The position numbers were made by a program, and so were the translations under genes. A stretch of 64,000 nucleotides of DNA. Origin: Metabacillus bambusae (lineage in GTDB: Bacteria; Bacillota; Bacilli; Bacillales; Bacillaceae). Location of the stretch: positions 124,001 through 188,000 of the forward strand of contig NZ_JAGDEL010000006.1 of NCBI RefSeq assembly GCF_017497975.1, in the 5' to 3' direction. The notes under the pieces are model-generated. The model was given only the letters and a program-made list of their open reading frames with translations, did not search any database and had not been told where the DNA came from. This document shows, in pieces, positions 7,658 to 16,800 of the stretch. Position 1 is the first letter of the stretch. The number at the start of each line of letters is the position of its first letter.

Positions 7658-8260
7658 ATGTATAAACGGAATGATATGGATACGAGAATTTCAATGCTTG
7701 AGGGAATTATCCCATATAGCCATAAACTAGCACCGCTGTTCATTCGTAACACCTTGTATTCCCTTATTCCAGAAGGGATAGAGCATATTTATGTCGTAGG
7801 CATTGGTTCTAACCTTATTAATGGCGACAGCCTAGGCCCATTTGTTGGAACATTACTTCAAGACATGTATCCAAATCACTTAACTGTATTGGGAAATCTT
7901 AAGTCTCCCTTAGATGCCACAACCCTCGTCCCTAGATTTTCGGGTATTGCCTTACCAAATAATAGCTTTGTTGTTGCAATTGATAGTGTACTAGGTTCCG
8001 AAGGTATTGTGAACACGATTGTTGTTCGAGAAGGCTCATTGCGCCCAGGCATTGGTCTTGGCCATAACCTTCCTTCTATTGGAGATTGTAGCGTAATGGG
8101 AGTGGTCCTGGAAAATGATCCTGCCGTAGAATCTTCTCTTTTTTACACAAATCTCCATCTTATTTATACAATGGCTACAAATATTGCAAAAGGTATATCA
8201 CTTGCGATCAGACAATATTTTAAATATCCATCTGATCATCCAATTTTGTTAATTAGTTAG
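7658..8260 (+). CDS. yyaC: YyaC family sporulation protein
   Basis: The 200-residue protein carries the YyaC pattern VVGIGSNLINGDSLGPFVGT, VVAIDSVLGS and a GIGLGHNLPSIGDCSVMGVV block. The fold resembles the germination protease GPR. YyaC proteins are conserved in spore-formers and expressed in sporulation. Their exact activity is not established. ATG 7658 follows GTGAGGGG. The GTG inside that site at 7637 is less likely to be used. The gene is transcribed divergently from cwlJ, and the 280-bp gap between them holds both promoters. Confidence 0.85.
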   Translation: MYKRNDMDTRISMLEGIIPYSHKLAPLFIRNTLYSLIPEGIEHIYVVGIGSNLINGDSLGPFVGTLLQDMYPNHLTVLGNLKSPLDATTLVPRFSGIALPNNSFVVAIDSVLGSEGIVNTIVVREGSLRPGIGLGHNLPSIGDCSVMGVVLENDPAVESSLFYTNLHLIYTMATNIAKGISLAIRQYFKYPSDHPILLIS

Positions 8261-8342
8261 CTTTAGATGTGAGTTTATTTCTATTGATTAAAAAGAGGTA
8301 AAATTATTTATTACTAATAAATAACCGTTGTTCCTTGAAACA

Positions 8343-8380
8343 CAAATAGGCGCAATCCATTAATGGGTTACGACTATTTG
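8343..8380. terminator. Hairpin between convergent genes
   Basis: CAAATAG and CTATTTG arms enclose AATCCAT/ATGGGTT. It sits between the ends of yyaC and the convergent membrane-protein gene. The T-tract is weak. Confidence 0.45.
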
Positions 8381-8415
8381 TAGAGGATTCTAAACAATTA
8401 ACTTATGTGAAACAC

Positions 8416-9069
8416 TTAAGATTTAGTTGTAAAATTACCAACTGAAGAATTAGCTTGCTCTATTTCTTTAATACCTGGGATACCTTGTTCATCAAGTAAA
8501 AGAATCATTCGTTCAAGGTAATCAGCATCTTTTACAACAATATAATTTGGAGGGAATAGCTCTTTCTTTATTTTGAATGTCATTTTATAAGCGTTGTTCA
8601 ACCGATCATCAAGCCCATAAAGCTCGTGCCACCGGACAATTTTTTCTATTTGATAATATTTTATTTGATTTGAAGAATAGAACTTACCATTAAGAATGAT
8701 TCCCTTTGATAAAATGAACAGATTTCCACGATGCTTAATCGAGCTAATGATCACAATAAACAAATAGACAATACTTAAAAAGGAAGAGCCTAACCAATCT
8801 GTTGCAAGGACAATCCACAATAGAACCGTTAACAAAACAAGGGCAATAATGGTTCCCCATTTCACATATTGATAGGATTTCGTATTCTTTGCAAGTGGCT
8901 CCATTTCTTTCCATTCAATTGGCAGGAGGATACTACTAAACTCATCGTCTATATTAGGAAATAATGTATCCTTAGATAAATCAGCTGCTTTCTTTATTCT
9001 TAACTGATAATTGATTAGATAATTGACACCAAGTACGAACATAATTGTAAATAAGATATTAATCACCAA
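8416..9069 (-). CDS. Membrane protein of unknown function (DUF5673-like)
   Basis: This 217-residue protein has an N-terminal membrane segment (about residues 2-20), a cytoplasmic stretch, and two closely spaced segments (about 72-92 and 94-112). A soluble C-terminal part contains ILSKGIILNGKFYSSNQIKY and IEKIVRWHE. This layout resembles DUF5673-type proteins with a PH-like tail, but the assignment is from memory and weak. The start is uncertain: GTG 9069 or the TTG one codon upstream, with AAGGTG nearby. It converges on yyaC. I do not know its job. Confidence 0.65.
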   Translation of the reverse strand: MVINILFTIMFVLGVNYLINYQLRIKKAADLSKDTLFPNIDDEFSSILLPIEWKEMEPLAKNTKSYQYVKWGTIIALVLLTVLLWIVLATDWLGSSFLSIVYLFIVIISSIKHRGNLFILSKGIILNGKFYSSNQIKYYQIEKIVRWHELYGLDDRLNNAYKMTFKIKKELFPPNYIVVKDADYLERMILLLDEQGIPGIKEIEQANSSVGNFTTKS

Positions 9070-9256
9070 TCATTTCACACCTTCTTTCTTTTAAAAATAC
9101 TACTAAAAGTAGATGCGTGGACAAGTTCATATAAACTTCGTTCTATTTATATGGTAAAGTGTTGCTTAAACAGCATTTACCATAATATGTTAACATACTT
9201 TCCTATTAAATGCTGACTTTATTGACATATTCCTAGGATTTTAATTCTGATCATAT

Positions 9257-9285
9257 AAAAAAAGAGAGGAATAATGATCCTCCCC
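9257..9285 (-). terminator. Terminator of the FMN reductase gene
   Basis: GAGGA and TCCTC arms are followed on the minus strand by TCTTTTTTTAT, about 30 bp past the stop. Confidence 0.65.
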
Positions 9286-9313
9286 TCCCATGTTTAACTA
9301 TTTGTCATTTGTT

Positions 9314-9856
9314 TTATCGTAATGTTTTTAGTGCGCCACTCCATGCAATAACTTGGTCAAGCATCGCATTAACATTATCAAGATGTAATTCAGCTGGCTT
9401 GAAAACACTTCCGTTTTCAAAATCTGTAAATAATGACAATGTAGGATGTGTACGAACGTCCGCTACTAGTAATTCTCCTAGGATCCCACGAAGATGTTCT
9501 GCTGCACGCGCTCCACCTGTTGAACCATAGCTAACAATACCTGCTGCTTTATTGTTCCACTCCACACGAGCTAAATCAAGTGCATTTTTTAATGCTCCTG
9601 TAATACTGTGATTGTATTCTTGTGTAATAAATACGAATCCATCTAAACTAGCAAGTTTTTCTGACCAAGCTTTTATTCCTGGCTCTTGACCATCTGTTTC
9701 GCCTAAAAATGGTAATTTAAATTCCGCAATATCTACGATTTCATAGTTTGCATCTTCACGTTTGTCGGCAATTGCTTTAACCCATTCTCCTACTTGTGGA
9801 CTTAATCGTCCTTGACGTGTACTTCCTAAGATAATTCCAATGTTTAATTTTGTCAT
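9314..9856 (-). CDS. NADPH-dependent FMN reductase (azoreductase-like flavodoxin fold)
   Basis: The flavodoxin-like NAD(P)H:FMN oxidoreductase shows GIILGSTRQGRLSPQVGEWV (phosphate-binding loop), FITQEYNHSITGALKNALD and a YGSTGGARAAEHLR block. It reduces flavin, quinones or azo compounds with NADPH in the cytoplasm. The start at 9856 (180 residues) has AAGGAGG 8 bases upstream and matches the family length. The frame also stays open upstream to another ATG at 9910 with its own AGGTGG. That longer form would carry the N-terminus MGFLEKLFGGSKHKEEKT. Its neighbour is an MhqO-like dioxygenase on the same strand, so a shared role in quinone stress is plausible. Confidence 0.88.
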   Translation of the reverse strand: MTKLNIGIILGSTRQGRLSPQVGEWVKAIADKREDANYEIVDIAEFKLPFLGETDGQEPGIKAWSEKLASLDGFVFITQEYNHSITGALKNALDLARVEWNNKAAGIVSYGSTGGARAAEHLRGILGELLVADVRTHPTLSLFTDFENGSVFKPAELHLDNVNAMLDQVIAWSGALKTLR

Positions 9857-10046
9857 TGTTTTTTCCTCCTTATGTTTAGATCCACCAAATAATTTCTCTA
9901 AAAAACCCATCTTCTGCACCACCTAAATATATTGTTTGTTCTCATAAAATATTATTGAAATTTATCAACCCCTTTAATTTGGAGGTTTTAATACGCGATT
10001 GATTCATTTTTCTTAAATAAGGAAAGACTCCATACTAATCTTCTTT

Positions 10047-10259
10047 TTAAAGTTTTCCTAAGATTTCCTTACCCTCATTTAAAGAATTTTGAAACTGAGA
10101 TATATGGATAAAGAAATTTTTTATAATTTGACATTGTAATGTATAAAGGGTATCCCCTCGAAATCTTATCAACTTCATTAAAACCAGGATTGCATTTGAT
10201 GAGATGTTCTTCATAAACTCTAATATTTTTTTCATGTTACATATCTCAACTTTAAACAT
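10047..10259 (-). CDS. Hypothetical small ORF, doubtful
   Basis: This 70-residue frame begins MFKVEICNMKKILEFMKNIS and ends EGKEILGKL. It has no clear ribosome binding site and no family I recognise. It may be the remnant of a regulator, since detoxification operons such as the adjacent one are often controlled by small MarR-type proteins, but nothing in the sequence proves this. Confidence 0.2.
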   Translation of the reverse strand: MFKVEICNMKKILEFMKNISSNAILVLMKLIRFRGDTLYTLQCQIIKNFFIHISQFQNSLNEGKEILGKL

Positions 10260-10362
10260 CTTGAATATGAGATAATTCTAATGTGTTTTATTCCTTTTGT
10301 CAACTAATTGATTTGAAACCATTTTTAAATGAAAAATTGTGTGTAATTACTTATTGAGGCAA

Positions 10363-10396
10363 AGCTTCCTATTTATGAAACATCTTCTAGGAAGCT
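10363..10396 (-). terminator. Terminator of the MhqO-like gene
   Basis: AGCTTCCTA and TAGGAAGCT form a 9-bp stem downstream of the stop at 10437. The T-richness after it is modest. Confidence 0.65.
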
Positions 10397-10436
10397 CCTT
10401 AATTTTCAAAATACTTATCAAAAAGTAAATCCCTCA

Positions 10437-11414
10437 TTATTCTTTAATGAATTCTTTTGTGCTTCTTACAGTATCTATTGGGCGAACTAATCTTTCAATT
10501 TGTTCACGTTTTGGCTCTAAGAATGGAGGTAAAGATAATTTTTCTCCGAGCGTTTCATAAGGTTCATCTCCCATAAACCCTGGACCATCTGTTGCAAACT
10601 CAAATAGAATTTGCGGAGCAACTCTTGTGTACAATGACTCAAAAAAGTGACGATTAACATATCCAGAGGTTTGGAATCCGAAGCTTTCCATACGTTTAAT
10701 CCATTCTTCTAGAACCGCTCGGTCTTCAACACGGAATGCCGCATGGTGAACTGTACCGAAACCTTGTCTAGCTTGAGGAAGAATTGCATTATACTCTACT
10801 ACTATTTGGGCACCATTTCCTCCTTCACCAACCTCAAATAGATGAAATGATCCTGACTGATCTATTTCTTTAAATAATAGAACTTTTTCCAACATTTCTT
10901 TAAAGTAATCTAAATTAGCGATACGAACAAAAATTGGACCTAAACCAGTTATTGCAAAATTAAGAGGAATCGGTCCATTTTGCCATGGTGTACCAGAAGC
11001 TACGCCTTCATTATTTTCATCTGAAATTAATTGATATTCTTGTTCATCAAAATCAACAAATGAAAGCGTCTTTTTCCCAAATTGTTCTTTCATTCCTGTA
11101 TGCTTTACCTCTAAACGATCAAAACGTTTTACCCAATAATCTAACGCTGCATCACTTGGTACCCTGAACGATGTTTTATATATCTCATTTGTACCATGTA
11201 CACCCTTGGGAATGCCAGGGAAGTCAAAGAAAGTCATATCTGTACCTGCACTACCTTTGTCATCTGCGAAAAATAAGTGATATGTTTGAATATCATCTTG
11301 GTTTACTGTTTTCTTTACTAGACGCATGCCTAAAACATAAGTGAAAAATTCATAGTTCTTTTCTGCACTACTTGTAATGGCTGTTACATGGTGTAATCCT
11401 TTTAATTCATTCAC
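10437..11414 (-). CDS. Ring-cleaving dioxygenase, MhqO/MhqA-like (VOC superfamily)
   Basis: The 325-residue protein has two glyoxalase/vicinal-oxygen-chelate modules. The first begins ELKGLHHVTAITSSAEKNYE, the second near ITGLGPIFVRIANLDYF. Metal-ligand candidates include the HHVT histidine, HHAAF and the acidic FEFATDGPGF block. MhqO-type enzymes open hydroquinone or catechol rings and protect cells against quinones. The start is GTG 11414, six bases after GGAGGAG. The longer TTG frame begins inside that ribosome binding site and was rejected. An operator region resembling MhqR sites lies about 160-200 bp upstream. Confidence 0.88.
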   Translation of the reverse strand: MNELKGLHHVTAITSSAEKNYEFFTYVLGMRLVKKTVNQDDIQTYHLFFADDKGSAGTDMTFFDFPGIPKGVHGTNEIYKTSFRVPSDAALDYWVKRFDRLEVKHTGMKEQFGKKTLSFVDFDEQEYQLISDENNEGVASGTPWQNGPIPLNFAITGLGPIFVRIANLDYFKEMLEKVLLFKEIDQSGSFHLFEVGEGGNGAQIVVEYNAILPQARQGFGTVHHAAFRVEDRAVLEEWIKRMESFGFQTSGYVNRHFFESLYTRVAPQILFEFATDGPGFMGDEPYETLGEKLSLPPFLEPKREQIERLVRPIDTVRSTKEFIKE

Positions 11415-11571
11415 TATAATCTCCTCCAATTAAGCTACAAACATAGCCCTACATTGTTGAACTGTGTACTACCCCTTTTCTTTCGTTGCTTCCTCTATAA
11501 GAGATAGTGAATCATTAATACTATATTTTCCATGTTATTGATTTTACAACTCATAATTTAAAGAATTAAGC

Positions 11572-11612
11572 GAGATATTATCTCAAATTAAAATATACTT
11601 AATTCGAGATAA
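11572..11612. promoter_or_regulatory. MhqR-like operator cluster upstream of the dioxygenase
   Basis: Two 14-bp arms, TTATCTCAAATTAA (11578-11591) and TTAATTCGAGATAA (11599-11612), form an inverted repeat with one mismatch and a 7-bp spacer. A second perfect palindrome, GAGATA-T-TATCTC (11572-11584), overlaps the first arm. The published MhqR consensus, as I recall it, is TATCTCGAATTCGAGATA. The 18 bases ending at 11611 match 14 of its positions. Confidence 0.6.
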
Positions 11613-11738
11613 ATATACCATAATTAAAAATCTACTGTCAAGATGTAAGATTTTTAGATTCAAAGTAATCATTTTAATTTAAGTAGATATTGATGTTTAG
11701 GTCCTATGAAACTATTATTAAATACTTTTCACTCAAAA

Positions 11739-11764
11739 AGACACCCTATTTTCATAGGGTGTCT
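11739..11764 (-). terminator. Terminator of the aldo/keto reductase gene
   Basis: AGACACCCTAT and ATAGGGTGTCT form an 11-bp stem with a 4-base loop and are followed on the minus strand by TTTTTGAG. Confidence 0.85.
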
Positions 11765-11827
11765 AATTTTGAACAGATTTTTCAGGATTTGGACCGATGC
11801 GTTTGTCTTCATATAAAGAATTGATTA

Positions 11828-12799
11828 TTAAGCTAAATAAAAGTTCCGTGCCCAACGATGTGCTTTTAACTTTTGCACCATTTCTTGTGGAAGCCCTTTA
11901 CCGTCTCCTACTTGACAGTTTCTCTCGACATTTCTCAAAGAACGCATTCCTGGTATGACAGTTGAAACAGCTGGATGACTCAAGACAAACCGCAATGCCG
12001 TTTCTGCCATTTGATCTGATGATATGTTAACATCTGTTTTTATTTTTTCGATCCTATTTACCAATTTTTGTTTTCGATCACCTTTGAAATAATTATTTCT
12101 AAAATCTCCCTCATCAAAAGTCGTATTTGGAGTAATTTGACCAGTTAGCCCTCCTTCATCTAAGGCAACTCTAACAATCACACCGACATTATTTTCTAGA
12201 CAAGCTGGTAACAATGCATCTTCAGGAGTTTGTTCAAATATATTGTAAATCACCTGTACACTTTCGACGAGACCTGTTTCAATCAATTTAATCGCATTTT
12301 CAGGTTGATAATCGTTTATGGAAATACCAAAATGCTTAATTTTCCCATCTTTTTTTAGCTTTTCGATTGCTTCAAGCCAGTCACCTTGCTGCACCCATTC
12401 ATCAGACCAAACATGAAACTGCTGAAGGTCAATTGATTCAACACCAAGATTTCGCAAACTTTGCTCTGTACATTTGATGATATGATCTGCAGGAAATGTT
12501 TCTTCAACGGGAACAGCTTCACGAGCTGGCCACTGCCGATTTTTCGGCGGTATTTTAGTTGCAACATAAATAGTTTCAGAGCGCTCTTTTAGTAGCTCGT
12601 TAATTAAGCGTTCACTATGCCCTTCACCATATCCAAGTGCGGTATCAATGAAATTCAAGCCTAGATCCACAGATTTATGTAGTGATTTTAATGATTCTCT
12701 ATCATCAGCACCAATCCAACTTGTTTTTCCAATCCCCCATGCCCCATAGCCGATTTCAGAAATTTCAAGGCCTGTTTTACCAAGTGTTCGATAATTCAC
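11828..12799 (-). CDS. Aldo/keto reductase
   Basis: The protein has 323 residues and forms a (beta/alpha)8 barrel. The catalytic tetrad can be placed at Asp52, Tyr57, Lys82 and His129 ([27 protein letters not shown]). The C-terminal NADPH-binding stretch [15 protein letters not shown] is present. It reduces aldehydes or ketones with NADPH in the cytoplasm. The substrate cannot be predicted. The start is GTG 12799 with AGGGAG upstream. It is monocistronic with its own terminator. Confidence 0.9.
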   Translation of the reverse strand: MNYRTLGKTGLEISEIGYGAWGIGKTSWIGADDRESLKSLHKSVDLGLNFIDTALGYGEGHSERLINELLKERSETIYVATKIPPKNRQWPAREAVPVEETFPADHIIKCTEQSLRNLGVESIDLQQFHVWSDEWVQQGDWLEAIEKLKKDGKIKHFGISINDYQPENAIKLIETGLVESVQVIYNIFEQTPEDALLPACLENNVGVIVRVALDEGGLTGQITPNTTFDEGDFRNNYFKGDRKQKLVNRIEKIKTDVNISSDQMAETALRFVLSHPAVSTVIPGMRSLRNVERNCQVGDGKGLPQEMVQKLKAHRWARNFYLA

Positions 12800-13182
12800 C
12801 TAACCACTCCCTACTCATTTTTCATAATAAAACACTTCCTCCTTGAATTATAGTTGATCTTTAAAAAGTTAAAAAGTAGTGAATTTTTTTAAAATAAATT
12901 AACAGAACATTACTAAGTAACCTAATCTATAGTTACTATAGTTGGTATTTTCAAAATTGTTGTTTCCCATCTTATTCTGCTATTTTTAGAAGGTTAAACT
13001 TATTGTTTAGGAGAGAGTGGCTGTAATTCGTCATAGGATCTTTGTATATAAAGGCAGGTAAAAATAAATATTGCAACTACTCTAGTTGAAGCAAAAAATT
13101 GGAGTTGTATTAAGGGGTTGGTGCTTGTTAGCGATACATCTCCCTCTTTATCCTAAGATTATAGAAGGAGATGCATCACTAT
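12800..13182. other. Intergenic region with a hairpin near its end
   Basis: No gene was recognised in about 380 bp. It holds the promoter region of the aldo/keto reductase. At 13133-13178 there is a stem of GATACATCTCC with GGAGATGCATC, probably the end signal of the SRPBCC gene, although no T-tract follows. Confidence 0.4.
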
Positions 13183-13190
13183 TGCTGAGA

Positions 13191-13646
13191 CTATCTTAAA
13201 GCATGTTCATCTTCTTTTATTTTGGCTATTATCGCTTCGGTCAATTCCTTCGTCAATTCATTTAGATTTTTCTTAAGCTTAGAATTAATTAATTTCGCCA
13301 TTTTGCCTTCAGGTGTGATTTCTAGATACCCAGTCATCAAAGTGTTGTTCGCATCAATTATTTGTGCTTCGAAAAATCCTTTTCCAGTCACTTTTTCATT
13401 GATGCCAGTTAGATTAAAGATAACCTTTTTTGGTTTAATCCAATCGGTAATATCAACTTTTAATTCAATCTTCTTCTTTATAACCCCTAAATCGGTTTTG
13501 AACTTCCAAATAGACTCGCTATCATTTAAAATCTCATGTTCAATATATCCAGGTACAAGAGGTGCCCAATTATCCATTACACTTACAAACTCCCATATTG
13601 AATGGATCGGCAAATTAACTTCAACTTTGTATAATTCACTTGGCAT
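13191..13646 (-). CDS. SRPBCC/CoxG-like ligand-binding protein
   Basis: The 151-residue protein begins MPSELYKVEVNLPIHSIWEF and contains MDNWAPLVPGY and a VTGKGFFEAQI block. This is the pattern of the START-like SRPBCC fold of CoxG/carbon-monoxide-dehydrogenase subunit G type, a hydrophobic-pocket protein. Here there are no CO dehydrogenase genes nearby, so the name refers to fold only. ATG 13646 has GTGGGGAA upstream. The earlier TTG was rejected. Confidence 0.75.
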   Translation of the reverse strand: MPSELYKVEVNLPIHSIWEFVSVMDNWAPLVPGYIEHEILNDSESIWKFKTDLGVIKKKIELKVDITDWIKPKKVIFNLTGINEKVTGKGFFEAQIIDANNTLMTGYLEITPEGKMAKLINSKLKKNLNELTKELTEAIIAKIKEDEHALR

Positions 13647-13853
13647 GTGTTGTTCCCCACTTTCGTTTAGCAAATGATGTAAAGTGATTCGTCGTAGTCA
13701 CGAAAGAATCTTCATTCTGAACTTATTCAGACCGTACACTAGTTATGCCAAGCAATAGATTTAGTCCACTTTTATTACTAAAAAGTCAGTCACAATTTTT
13801 TATATATACACTTAAATGTTTGGATATCAAGCAAGTGAAAACACGGATCTGTC

Positions 13854-16800
13854 CTATGTTAACACCAATTCTTCCTCCACACGCACGACAGGAAGCTGTA
13901 TAAAAAACGTGGTACCTTTTCCAATCTCACTCTCTGCCCAAATTTCTCCATTGTGATGTTTAATGATTTCTTTACAAATTGTCAATCCAAGACCATGGCC
14001 TTTTCTTGAAGGGTGATTCGCTATTGTGAAGTTTCTTTCAAATATATAAGGTAAATCTTCATCAGCGATCCCTCCCCCAGTATCACGGCAGGAAATTAAT
14101 ACCGTTTGTTCGTCTATCTCTAATTTTAGATGAATCCCACCCCTATTTGTATGTTTAATTGCATTTGTAATCAAATTAGCGAAAACTTGTCCTATCCTCT
14201 CTATATCAATCTCAATTAACGGATAAAGTTTCCGATCTTCATTTAACTCAAGCTGTAAAAGCAAATTTTTTCTTGTTACCTCGTAGAGAAATTTCCTTTT
14301 AATGTTTTCCAACAGTTTATCTGCTGGAACATAATCGAAACTAAAAGAAAGATTGCCTGATTCCAATTGAGTTAAATCAAACAAATCGTTAATAAGAACA
14401 TTTAATCCTTTTATACGTGAGATACTATTTCGTATGTATTCATCTCGCTTTTCTTCCGTGTTTGCTAAACCATCTAGTATTGCTTCCATATACCCTTGTA
14501 TACTTGCAATTGGTGCTCGCAAATCATGTGAAATATTGGATAATAACTCTCTCCTTATTTCTTCTGATTGTGCTAAATGCTTATTTGCCTCCGCAAGGGT
14601 TTGGTTTACTTGTTGAAGCTCAGCTGTTCTTTCACTTACTTTATCCTCAAGGTTTTTGTAGAGCTGAGCATTTTCAATTGATATAGCCGCCTGTGTTGAT
14701 AGTAGAGTTAAGAAGCTAATCCGTTCATTTGTAAACACATTTGTCACCTTGTCGTTTTCCAAATATAGAATCCCTTTTAACTTTTGATAATAGAAGATTG
14801 GTATACAAATAATAGATTTCCCCTTCGTTTTCAGGACGTATTCGTCTTCTTGAAAAATACCTATATTACTTGCATCATCTAATTGAACAATGTTACCAGT
14901 TCTATTTACATACTGAACAATGTTAGCTGAAAAATCATTTCCTCTCTGCATGGATTCTTCAAGCTCATAATTTTCATGAGCAACAACAATTAATTCCTCA
15001 TCTTGCTTAAATAAAATTGTCCCTTTCGTTGCACCTGTATTTTCCATCGTAATATGGATAACTTTTTCTAACAATTGCTCAATTTTCATTTCACTCGATA
15101 TAATTTGTGCTGCTTTATATACTGCATTTAAATCATAATGCTCAGCCTGTTGATCATATAAAGTTTTCTTGACTTCTTCATTGTCTCGCATGTATGTTCG
15201 ATATTTATCTGACAGCTGTTGTGCTTTCTTAGTGGCCCCCCATTTCAGGTAGCTGTGATAAGCTTCAGTAAAGTAAAGACCTGCAATTTTATTTTTCTTC
15301 CGCTCTGCGTAAAATCGACCAGCTGCTTCATTACATAAAGCGACCATTTGAAGAAATTGATTTTCTTCACTAGATTGGATCGCTTTATCAAAATACATCT
15401 CTGCAGCTTGCTTATTGTTTGTAATAGCTGCTAACTCTGCCATTACAAGCATTTTCTTAGACTCATAATTTTCGGGTGACATCTTTGCATATTTTTTAAG
15501 CTTTCTCAGATTTCGTTTTATCTTTTTAATCGATTCTCTTTTACTAAAAAAAGTGTTATTTCCTAGTCTAATAAACCTTAAGTGCCATAATGCTTCGAAA
15601 AAATAAAATTCTGGTGCGATTACTAGTGTTAAGCGACTATTCACTAATGAAGCTAATTCCTTTAATACTTGATTAGCAAATCCATTCTTATTAAATAAGT
15701 AAGCCATATGTAGTCGCATTGTATAGTGAATGATTTTTGCAGAATCATCATCAATGATTTTATTAAAATGCCATTCAATCCTTTTATCATTTGTAAGATA
15801 GTCAAACCATTCCTGCATTTCTGCCATAAAACCTGCTGAGATTGGATATTTAATATCTTCAATGAAGGTTTTCTGTGATTGAATAATATTCTTAAGCTCT
15901 TCTAACTGTGTCCCTTTAATAAAATGAGAAATGACGAGAAATGAACTATTTGCCCCTGCAAGATGAATGTTCCCCGCCTGTATACAATATTTTTGCGATT
16001 GTTCCAGATACTTAATATTATCCTTTATATGGTTTTTCCAATGGTTCACAAAGCTTGCAAAAACAAAGGATACCCTACCTTTAATACCAATATTGCCATT
16101 CTCTTCAGCATACAATAAAGCTAGATTTCCAAATTCAAAGCTTTGCTTAAAATCATGAAAACCTGCACTTAAAATGAGTGCATAATTATTAAAAACTAAT
16201 GGACTTAATTCTGTTAGACCAAACTGAATCGTCATTCTCATCGCTTTTAGCATGAAAATCGTTGATAAGTTTTGATCAACATGATAGGTCGGAGCATTTA
16301 ATTGGATCAACGTCCGCAAAATTAAACGATTTTCTTCACTTTCCATATCTGGCAATTTCAATAAGTCTATCGGTTGTTTTCCTACAAAAGCTAATTTCAC
16401 AAAAAGTAATTCTTTGACAATATGTAGTTTACTCGGTTTAAGGGGGAATTTTTGATTCATTAATTGCAATCCTGCTAAGCCTGCGTCAACCGCTTCTTCT
16501 ACACGGTGAACATGTGTATATAATGTGATTTTCAGATTATAGATTGATAGTTTTTCAATCTTTGTTTTTGAGTGCTTTAGCAAAGTATTAAACGTATGTT
16601 CAGATTGGTCGAAGTTTCCGTTTATGTATTGTGCTTCACCTAAACCCTCAAGTAACTTAAATGTTAAATCATAGTGATTCTCCCAATCCTCCCCGAGTAA
16701 TTCGTACGCAACCTTGTAATAGGTTAATGCTGCTTGATAGGCTGCTGTATTTTTCGCAAATTCTCCAGCATTTACATTCATTTTTGCAAGCATGATCGTT

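Noticed and set aside
13222-13677. 151-residue ORF antisense to the SRPBCC gene
   Set aside because: A full shadow of a recognisable gene on the other strand, with no start signal.
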